Shown here piece by piece: positions 1 to 6,072 of a DNA stretch of 8,491 nucleotides (its first letter is position 1; each line of letters starts with the position of its first letter). The stretch comes from Sediminibacterium ginsengisoli. GTDB taxonomy: Bacteria; Bacteroidota; Bacteroidia; Chitinophagales; Chitinophagaceae. The stretch lies in the NCBI GenBank assembly GCA_943324415.2, contig CALPLN020000081.1, positions 1 through 8,491 on the forward strand. Direction: 5' to 3'. Under the pieces are notes generated by a model. That model saw only the letters and a program-made list of their open reading frames with translations. It did no database searches and was not told the DNA's origin. Position numbers and translations under genes: made by a program.

Positions 1-956
1 CAGTAACTGCTTTAGGTACTGCTTCATCTTCTGCTGATTACACTGCGATGGTAGGAAAATTAGTTCCTGCTTATTTGCAAAAAGGTAAAGGAGGAGTTTT
101 GACTGTAGATATGTGGAAGAGAAGTATCAACACAATGAAGGCGCGTAATATCTTAGTGAACAACACTAAGGCTAGTATGTCTTCTTCTCAATGGTCAGCT
201 GTATTGACATTGGCTAACGATGGTGTTAGAGCAACTGACTTAGTATTTACTGCACGTACAGATGCAAACGGAAGTTTCATCGAGTCTACTGTAGCAGATA
301 AAGTAGGTCAAGCTGCAACAACTGGATCTACGAATACGTACAAGTTAAGTGAGCGTTGGGTTCAGGACTTCGTTGCTGGTGATAAGCGTAAAGATCAAAA
401 CGTAATCACTTTAGCATCTGTTGGTCTATTCAACACTGACCGTGGTAACTCTTTCAATACACGTTATAGCTTAAAGTATGCAGGTAATGGTTTATCTGGC
501 GTGTATACTTACGCTAACAACGTAATTGGCGCAAATGAAATTACAATTGCTGCTACTTACGAAGAGAATGAGTTAATGAAAGCAGAAGCTTTAATTATGA
601 CAGGTCAAGTAGACTTGGGTGCTGCATCAATTGATGCTGTAAGAACTTACCAAGGTGCTGGTTTAACAGCATTAGGTGCTGGTTTAACTCAAGCTGCGGC
701 TTATGAGCAATTAAGAAGAGAGCGTAGAATTGCATTAGCATTCAAAGGCTTATCTTTCTATGATGCTCGTCGTTGGGAAATCATTGCTCCAGACAAGTCT
801 CGTACTGGTGCTGTGGTGGTCTCTTCTACAGGTGTGGTGAACACGAACGCTACAATTGTCTATGGTTTCTTAGACTATTGGGATGATCCAGATAATGAAT
901 TAGCTTATAATCCAGCTGAAACAGGTTCTGCACCAACAAAGAATCCAAAGCAATAA
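1..956 (+). CDS. SusD/RagB-family outer-membrane nutrient-binding protein, C-terminal part (5' end outside window)
   Basis: SusD-family lipoproteins sit on the cell surface over a SusC-type TonB-dependent channel and bind glycans or other nutrients for uptake. The frame is open from base 3, so the ATG at 48 is an internal Met and not the start; about 318 residues are visible. The family's C-terminal signature is clear. A stretch 'EALIMTGQVDLGAASIDAVR' (a 'KAEAL...A...VR' helix) is followed by an ERR..LAF.G..FYD.RRWE block, here 'RRERRIALAFKGLSFYDARR' followed by WE. The SusD fold usually ends shortly after this. The missing N-terminus should carry the lipoprotein signal and TPR-like helices. 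A susC homolog would be expected just upstream, outside the window. Codons are rich in GCT, GGT and CGT compared with the genes to the right, which suggests high expression. The ligand cannot be told from this fragment. Family assignment is firm. Confidence 0.9.
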   Translation, partial: VTALGTASSSADYTAMVGKLVPAYLQKGKGGVLTVDMWKRSINTMKARNILVNNTKASMSSSQWSAVLTLANDGVRATDLVFTARTDANGSFIESTVADKVGQAATTGSTNTYKLSERWVQDFVAGDKRKDQNVITLASVGLFNTDRGNSFNTRYSLKYAGNGLSGVYTYANNVIGANEITIAATYEENELMKAEALIMTGQVDLGAASIDAVRTYQGAGLTALGAGLTQAAAYEQLRRERRIALAFKGLSFYDARRWEIIAPDKSRTGAVVVSSTGVVNTNATIVYGFLDYWDDPDNELAYNPAETGSAPTKNPKQ

Positions 957-980
957 TTACTATTTAGGTAATATTTTGAA

Positions 981-1008
981 ACAAGACCCCTCGGGGTCTT
1001 GTTTTTTT
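981..1008 (+). terminator. Rho-independent terminator after the SusD-like gene
   Basis: Two perfectly complementary 10-base arms, ACAAGACCCC (981-990) and GGGGTCTTGT (993-1002), are separated by TC; in practice the inner bases form a small CCTCGG-type loop. The hairpin runs straight into a seven-T tract (1002-1008). It lies 25 bases past the SusD-like stop codon. It should end the presumed susC-susD transcript and separate it from the next gene. Confidence 0.93.
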
Positions 1009-1028
1009 ATGTACCTATAGTAACTTTA
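999..1028 (+). promoter_or_regulatory. Candidate Bacteroidota-type promoter for the 1048-3319 gene unit
   Basis: The Bacteroidota housekeeping consensus is a TTG-containing -33 element, about 17-23 bases, then TAnnTTTG at -7. Here TTG (999-1001) is followed after 19 bases by TAACTTTA (1021-1028), a 7-of-8 match, ending 19 bases before the ATG at 1048. The -33 element overlaps the terminator hairpin, and such AT-rich matches are common by chance. A promoter in this gap is expected because a strong terminator precedes it, but the exact boxes are tentative. Confidence 0.3.
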
Positions 1029-1047
1029 AGTTTATAAAACCAATCCC

Positions 1048-1749
1048 ATGAAAAATCTACTTCTGTGTTTTTCTTTATTCATTGTACTTCTTAGCCATGC
1101 GCAAAAAAATACAATTTCAACTACGGGCAAGTGGGGTCAGCAAATTTTCATTAGTGATGTAAATGGACAAGCATTTACCAATAAATATGACGGTATCACC
1201 GGATCGGTCTATGATCATAACGAATATCAATTAGCAAAGATTACTTTGAAAGACGGCAGAGTGTACAATGATGTGAAAGCAAGAATCAATTTATTGGAAC
1301 ATGAAGTTAATTTTATCGCATCCAATGGGCAAGAGGGGTACCTAGGTAAGGGGATGGCCACTGAATTAATTTATACTGTACCTAAAGAAGTTGACGACGA
1401 TTTAAAAGTATATCAATGCGGCTTCCCTCCAATCGACAATCAAAATCGAATCTCTTTTTATCAGATCTTAATAAACGGTAAAACGAGCCTTCTTAAATCT
1501 GTTTATAAAACGATACAAGAGCGTAATAATGACTTATCAGGGGAACGCTATAAGGAGTTTGCAACCTATGAAAACATGTATCTTTTGAAAGAGGGCGTGA
1601 TGGTTCGAATTAAAAAAGACAAATCTAGCCTACTTGCTTTATTAAAAGATAAAAATCAGGCGGTACAAAAATACATTGACGATCAAAAATTAAACCTAAA
1701 GAGCGAAGCACATTTAATAGCCTTAGTGAAATACTACAATACCTTATAG
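1048..1749 (+). CDS. Secreted protein of unknown function, 233 aa
   Basis: I do not recognise a named family. Residues 1-18 form a signal peptide: MKN, a hydrophobic core rich in Leu and Phe, then SHA before Gln19 as a likely signal peptidase I site. There is no lipobox cysteine, so a periplasmic or secreted product is likely. The mature part begins with beta-rich sequence containing 'FTNKYDGITGSVYDHNEYQL' (43-62) and 'KITLKDGRVYNDVKARINLL' (64-83). A 'FYQILINGKTSLLKSVYKT' stretch follows (137-155). The end (about 193-233) is a charged helical region rich in Lys, Asp and Leu. This layout resembles lineage-specific Bacteroidota envelope proteins of unknown role; that resemblance is from memory. 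Its stop codon directly abuts the ATG of pabB, so the two are probably co-transcribed and translationally coupled. The 18-residue leader fits the start at 1048. Confidence 0.75.
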   Translation: MKNLLLCFSLFIVLLSHAQKNTISTTGKWGQQIFISDVNGQAFTNKYDGITGSVYDHNEYQLAKITLKDGRVYNDVKARINLLEHEVNFIASNGQEGYLGKGMATELIYTVPKEVDDDLKVYQCGFPPIDNQNRISFYQILINGKTSLLKSVYKTIQERNNDLSGERYKEFATYENMYLLKEGVMVRIKKDKSSLLALLKDKNQAVQKYIDDQKLNLKSEAHLIALVKYYNTL

Positions 1750-2718
1750 ATGGACTTTGTTGAACAATTAAATGAATGGGGGGCAGCAAAAAAACCTTTT
1801 GTCTTTCTCATTGATTTTGAACAAAAAAAACCCTTGGCTTGGACAGTGGAGGATTGCCCAGATTGGTTTCAATATAAATTCACAAAAGTCAATTCACTCA
1901 AGCAGCCGAATCCAGTACTGGTCCATCAAGAGCTACCTCCAATAGCATCACTTATTAAGCATCCTATTGCACTTGCTCAATACAAGCATAAGTTCAATCA
2001 GGTGCTCGACGCCTTAGTTAAAGGAGATAGTTTTTTAATCAATCTTACAATCCCTACACCAGTTGAAAATAAAGTTGATTTTCAAACCTATTTTACACGC
2101 GCGCAATCTAAATATGTGATATGGTTAAAAGAGGAGTTCATCGCATTCTCGCCAGAAACATTTATACAAATTGAAGCAGGCAGAATTGCTACTTTCCCAA
2201 TGAAAGGCACGATTGATGCAAAGCTACCCGATGCAAAAAATACATTACTTGCGGACCCTAAAGAATTCGCAGAGCACGCTACGATTGTGGATCTGTTAAG
2301 AAATGATTTAAGTAGGGTGGCTTCTAAAGTTAGGGTAACCAATTTTAGATACTATGAGGAGATCCAAACTCAAAATGGCATCATTGGACAAGTAAGTTCA
2401 TCAATCGAGGGGGAACTGCCTGCCGATTACGCGTCTAAGATTGGCAGTTTACTATATGAATTATTACCGGCAGGTTCTGTATCCGGTGCGCCTAAAAAGA
2501 AAACTACTCAATTGATCGCATCCATCGAAGGACAAGATCGGGGTTATTATACTGGAATTGCTGGCTATTTTGATGGATCCAACTTAGATAGTTGTGTACT
2601 GATTCGATATCTTGGCGCAGATCAACAATACCAAAGTGGCGGTGGAATTACTTTTCAGAGTGACCTAGAAGCTGAGTACCAAGAAATGTTAAATAAAGTT
2701 TATGTCCCAGTTTTTTGA
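1750..2718 (+). CDS. pabB: Aminodeoxychorismate synthase component I (PabB), compact form
   Basis: PabB uses chorismate and ammonia from a glutaminase partner to make 4-amino-4-deoxychorismate, the first step of p-aminobenzoate synthesis for folate, in the cytoplasm. The chorismate-binding domain fills most of the 322 residues. Visible motifs are 'FSPETFIQI' (133-141), PMKGT (150-154), 'ATIVDLLRNDLSRV' (177-190), GSVSGAPK (242-249) and GGGITFQSDLEAEYQE (297-312). Lys152 in PMKGT is diagnostic: PabB has a nucleophilic lysine in P-I/M-KGT, whereas anthranilate synthase TrpE has Ala there. The protein is much shorter than E. coli PabB (about 453 aa) because the N-terminal TrpE-like region is reduced, as is usual in Bacteroidota. 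It starts directly after the upstream stop codon and overlaps pabC by 17 bases. No PabA/TrpG gene is in the window, so the amidotransferase is probably encoded elsewhere. Confidence 0.92.
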   Translation: MDFVEQLNEWGAAKKPFVFLIDFEQKKPLAWTVEDCPDWFQYKFTKVNSLKQPNPVLVHQELPPIASLIKHPIALAQYKHKFNQVLDALVKGDSFLINLTIPTPVENKVDFQTYFTRAQSKYVIWLKEEFIAFSPETFIQIEAGRIATFPMKGTIDAKLPDAKNTLLADPKEFAEHATIVDLLRNDLSRVASKVRVTNFRYYEEIQTQNGIIGQVSSSIEGELPADYASKIGSLLYELLPAGSVSGAPKKKTTQLIASIEGQDRGYYTGIAGYFDGSNLDSCVLIRYLGADQQYQSGGGITFQSDLEAEYQEMLNKVYVPVF

Positions 2719-3319
2719 GAGCATCCGCGTTAATGAAGGAATAGTTGAAAATGTACACTTTCATCAGTTAAGGGTTAATAAGACCTTTAAAGCGTTTGAT
2801 GCTTCCCAAAACAGCCTTGAATTAGATGCGATTGTTCAGCGTTTAATGATCCCCGCTGAAGGCTTATTCAAGCTTAGAATAGCCTATGGGCTTAATGGAG
2901 ACTACCAAGCCGAATGGTTACCATATCAGTACAAATTAATTTCAACATTTGCTTTAGTCAATATAAATGGGCATCGCTATGATTATAAGTTTTCCAACAG
3001 AGGGTGGATCACAGAAGCGTTAATGCAATCAGGCAAAGACGAAATCATCATGCATGAAAACGGTATGATAAAAGACGGCTCTTACACGAATATGGTGTTT
3101 AGTGATGGAACAAACTGGTATACGCCTCAATTGCCTTTACTAGAAGGAACACAGCGTGCTAAGTTAATAGAGCAAGGAATTATACAACCAAGGCCAATAC
3201 ACTTAAAGGAGCTTGAGGATTTCGTACAATTCAGGTGCATCAATGCTTTGATTGATTGGGAAAATGCAGTCAACTATGACATCGCATGCATTGATGCTTC
3301 AAGGGGTCAAACAATTTAA
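2702..3319 (+). CDS. pabC: Aminodeoxychorismate lyase-like class IV PLP enzyme (PabC), short form
   Basis: PabC removes pyruvate from 4-amino-4-deoxychorismate to give p-aminobenzoate. The 205-residue protein has the class IV aminotransferase layout. 'FHQLRVNKTF' (20-29) contains the HxxR expected to contact the PLP phosphate. Lys96 in 'YDYKFSNR' (93-100) is the likely Schiff-base lysine. 'KDGSYTNMVFSDG' (124-136) matches the cofactor-binding E.s.sN segment, with Asp125 in place of the usual Glu. 'LPLLEGTQRAKLIEQGI' (144-160) matches the P.L.G..R..L element. It is shorter than E. coli PabC (269 aa), mainly between the N-terminal motif and the lysine. The start overlaps the end of pabB by 17 bases, which suggests coupled translation and supports the PabC role over a branched-chain aminotransferase. 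The sequence alone leaves open a related class IV lyase or transaminase. Confidence 0.82.
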   Translation: MSQFFESIRVNEGIVENVHFHQLRVNKTFKAFDASQNSLELDAIVQRLMIPAEGLFKLRIAYGLNGDYQAEWLPYQYKLISTFALVNINGHRYDYKFSNRGWITEALMQSGKDEIIMHENGMIKDGSYTNMVFSDGTNWYTPQLPLLEGTQRAKLIEQGIIQPRPIHLKELEDFVQFRCINALIDWENAVNYDIACIDASRGQTI

Positions 3320-3322
3320 AGA

Positions 3323-4723
3323 TTAATAAACGCTCCCTTTGGCCCAATTCAAGGCAACCAATGTTTTGAAAAACTTAGTTTTTAGCTCATAGCTTTTAAG
3401 CAATACTTCTATATATTTTAATTCTCTGGTATTGACTAGGAATAGGCTGCTTTCTCCAATTTCGAAGCGCTGAAATTCTGCGTCTAGTAATTTTTTTGCA
3501 TTATCGACACTAGCACTTGTAGTGAGTTGTTGATTTTTTAGCGCAACTAGTTCAGCATAATATTTTCTTATTTTATTTTCAATCTCTAGTTTCACTTGCT
3601 TTGTTTCTTCTTGCTGTTGTGCAATTTTAATATTCGCTTGCTTTAGATCGCCTCTTGCCTGACGCAGAAACAGCGGTAAGCCAAATTGAACGCCAGCTTT
3701 ATAATTGTTGTTGTATAAGGATTGGCCAATAGGATTGGCAAGCTGATAGCCCTTATTTAAAAAATTATAGTTGACTCTGAATGTAGGCAATAAGTTTTGG
3801 GCTTTATATTGTTTTTCTACTGCTAATATATCGCTCTTGAAATTCAATAATTTTATTTTTGGATGTGCCACACTTGCTTCTTCAATGACCTGTAATAAAG
3901 ACGGAACTAAAATTTGGTTCAAATCTGTATTCAGCCAGATACTATCAGGTTGAACGCTTTCATTTAATTCATAGGGTTGTTGCTTCGCATCCCATAAAAA
4001 ATTACTCAACTTGCTTTGTTCTTCTATTCGGTCCGACCAAGCCTGACTTTGAAGATTCATGATGTTTTGCAATTGAAGTAGGCCTTCAACGGTATCAATA
4101 GCTGCTCTATCTCCAGACTGAAAGGATTGTTTGATAAAACTAAGCCTGTCTTGGGCATTTTTTAAAATAGTCGTAAATAACAATTGCTTCTGGAACGCAT
4201 AGGTCCATTGCCAATAAGAGCTCGCCCCATCCAGATAAAGATCATTCAGCATCAGCTGGCGCTCTTCCTTAGTTAATTGAACAAGTATTTTACTTTGTGC
4301 TAAATCCGATCTCCTTTTGTCTATTAATAAATCCTTAAGGAGTGGGACAGACAGGCCCAAATAACTACTCTTTCCAAGGGTGGTTTCTGAACCTATATTG
4401 TCTCCATAATTATTTTCATAACCCGCTTTTAATTCAATTCCATACCATGTTGGAATTTTTAATTCAGGATTATTGTAATAGAAATAATTTTTTCCATTGA
4501 CTGTCTTTTGTTCATTGTTTAAGTAAAAGGCAGGATCAAATGCGCCTCTTGTACTCATCAATGCCGCTTTAGATAGATCTACTTTAAGGTCTGCCTGTTT
4601 TGCAATTGGATGGTATTGATGGATTAAATCAAGCGTATTGCTAATACTTAGCGTGTTTTGAGAAACACCAAGTAATGGCAGTGCCAAGGACGTTAAAATA
4701 TAGCGTATTCGGTTATTTTTCAT
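3323..4723 (-). CDS. TolC-type outer-membrane efflux/secretion channel protein
   Basis: TolC-family trimers form the outer-membrane pore and periplasmic tunnel of type I secretion and efflux systems. The 466 residues begin with a signal peptide (1-21, RIRYILTSLALPLLGVSQ). Two internally similar helical repeats follow, each opening with HP: 'HPIAKQADLKVDLSKAAL' (38-55) and 'HPKIKLLNFKSDILAVEKQ' (287-305). Strand and turn hallmarks include 'YLGLSVPLLKDLLIDKRRSD' (121-140), 'FGLPLFLRQARGDLKQANIK' (347-366) and 'RFEIGESSLFLVNTRE' (419-434), the last being typical of OEP-family C-termini. No lipobox cysteine is present, so it is probably not a lipoprotein. It is the last gene of the operon, and its ATG lies inside the end of the membrane-fusion gene (11-base overlap). 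Its stop codon faces that of pabC across 3 bases, with no convincing terminator hairpin between them. Confidence 0.9.
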   Translation of the reverse strand: MKNNRIRYILTSLALPLLGVSQNTLSISNTLDLIHQYHPIAKQADLKVDLSKAALMSTRGAFDPAFYLNNEQKTVNGKNYFYYNNPELKIPTWYGIELKAGYENNYGDNIGSETTLGKSSYLGLSVPLLKDLLIDKRRSDLAQSKILVQLTKEERQLMLNDLYLDGASSYWQWTYAFQKQLLFTTILKNAQDRLSFIKQSFQSGDRAAIDTVEGLLQLQNIMNLQSQAWSDRIEEQSKLSNFLWDAKQQPYELNESVQPDSIWLNTDLNQILVPSLLQVIEEASVAHPKIKLLNFKSDILAVEKQYKAQNLLPTFRVNYNFLNKGYQLANPIGQSLYNNNYKAGVQFGLPLFLRQARGDLKQANIKIAQQQEETKQVKLEIENKIRKYYAELVALKNQQLTTSASVDNAKKLLDAEFQRFEIGESSLFLVNTRELKYIEVLLKSYELKTKFFKTLVALNWAKGSVY

Positions 4724-6065
4724 TTGTTTTTTGCTCTTTTCCTTTAATTTCTACTGTATAAAAATCTGGAGGGAAGCCATTGAGTTGACGCCAAAACTCA
4801 TACCAGATGGGTACATTTTTTAATAAGGCAAATCCTTGTGCGCCAGTGCCGATTTTTAAATTGCTCGGCCAATTTTTTTCTGACACCTCTGGTACAATCA
4901 ATACCCTGAACTTACCATTCTCGTTTCTATTGGATTCGATTGCGCTTATTTTACCAGCGAATGTACCATAGCTTGAATTAGGCCATCCAGAAAATACTAT
5001 AGCAGGATATCCATCAAATTGAAGTCGTACATCTTGACCTATATTAAGTAACGCCAAGTCCATTGGCTTTACAAATAACTCAACAGCGTATAAAAATGCC
5101 TTAGGCACAATTTCAACAATCATTTCACCTTCCTTCACCATTTCGTTGATACCTGCTTTTTTTGCTTTAATAATTTGACCAGTCTGAGGTGCAATCAGCC
5201 ACTTTTGACTTCCACGTATTTTGTAATTGCTTAATTGGTTCTCATTTTTAGCCACATCTGCAACCACAGAACTGCGCTCACTATTCGCATTGTCTATATC
5301 ACCTTTTAATTTAAAAATCTTATCAGCATATTCTTGCTTAAATCCGTTTAGTTCAATTCGGGCAATTTGAATGTCTTGTTTGGCATTCAAATATTTTTGT
5401 TGTTTTTCCTGAAACGATGCTTTTGCCTTATTGAATGTCTGTGTTCTTTTTTCAAAATCAGTTAATGAAATAATACCGTCATTTAACAGCTTATTTGCTC
5501 TATTGATTTGACTTGTTCCAATTTCCAGATCTATTTTAGCAGCAGTAAGTTCTGCACTGTCAATCAATATTTTTCTTTCTAATTGCTGTATTTTATTTTT
5601 TATGGACAATTCCTTTAATCTATAACCTTCTTCTAAAGCAGTTATTTGAGATTTAGCATTGCCTATTTTTGATAAATAGAAATCAACTTTTTGTTTTTTC
5701 GCATTGACTTGATCTTCTGTTCTTTCAATTAATCTAGGATCTAAGTAATCATCTTTAGTATCTGCTAATTCTACAATGGTATCCCCTTTCTGCACAAAAT
5801 CCCCCTCCTTTACCCACCATTTTACTACTTTACCAGGTATGATACTATTTATTTGTTGAGGTCTTTGCTCTTGAAATTGAGTCGTCACAACCCCTGTTGT
5901 ATTGATATTTTGTGTCCAAGGTATAAATAGAATAATGAGCCCACTGGAAAGCAATCCAATGAATATATTTTTTATCCTACGTTCACTATCAACAGAATAA
6001 ACCTTATCGAAGGCCGAATATTTTTTACCTGTATCTTTTTCTATTTTTTCAAGCATTTTTTTCAT
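4713..6065 (-). CDS. HlyD-type membrane fusion (periplasmic adaptor) protein
   Basis: This protein should bridge the inner-membrane ABC transporter and the TolC-like channel. Numbered from the ATG at 6065 (450 aa), it has a cytoplasmic N-tail (1-30) and one membrane helix (about 32-50). The first lipoyl half-motif is 'IIPGKVVKWWVKEGDFVQKG' (75-94). A long Lys/Glu/Gln-rich coiled coil spans about 110-280. The second lipoyl half is 'WLIAPQTGQIIKAKKAGINE' (289-308), and the beta-barrel region includes 'VELFVKPMDLALLNIGQDVR' (328-347). The end, 'PIWYEFWRQLNGFPPDFY' (419-436), looks like a conserved tail of Bacteroidota HlyD proteins; that point is from memory. A TTG at 6071 in the same frame would add two residues. 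I prefer the ATG because it is the stronger initiator, leaving a 7-base gap to the transporter gene. Its 3' end overlaps the TolC-like start by 11 bases. Confidence 0.9.
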   Translation of the reverse strand: MKKMLEKIEKDTGKKYSAFDKVYSVDSERRIKNIFIGLLSSGLIILFIPWTQNINTTGVVTTQFQEQRPQQINSIIPGKVVKWWVKEGDFVQKGDTIVELADTKDDYLDPRLIERTEDQVNAKKQKVDFYLSKIGNAKSQITALEEGYRLKELSIKNKIQQLERKILIDSAELTAAKIDLEIGTSQINRANKLLNDGIISLTDFEKRTQTFNKAKASFQEKQQKYLNAKQDIQIARIELNGFKQEYADKIFKLKGDIDNANSERSSVVADVAKNENQLSNYKIRGSQKWLIAPQTGQIIKAKKAGINEMVKEGEMIVEIVPKAFLYAVELFVKPMDLALLNIGQDVRLQFDGYPAIVFSGWPNSSYGTFAGKISAIESNRNENGKFRVLIVPEVSEKNWPSNLKIGTGAQGFALLKNVPIWYEFWRQLNGFPPDFYTVEIKGKEQKTNEK

Positions 6066-6072
6066 GTACAAT

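Noticed and set aside
48..50. ATG at 48 as the start of the SusD-like gene
   Set aside because: The same frame is open upstream to base 3, and a SusD-family N-terminus with a lipoprotein signal is missing, so this is an internal methionine.
2088..2342. Open minus-strand frame of 84 codons
   Set aside because: It lies wholly inside pabB, opposite its conserved chorismate-binding core, and its translation resembles no known domain. It is a shadow of the real gene.
3299..3342. AAGGG ... CCCTT complementarity around the convergent stop codons, considered as a bidirectional terminator
   Set aside because: The stem is only about five pairs with a loop of more than 25 bases and no adjacent T tract. 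It is too weak to call.
3771..3953. Open plus-strand frame of 60 codons
   Set aside because: It lies inside the TolC-like gene on the opposite strand and has no start context or recognisable domain.
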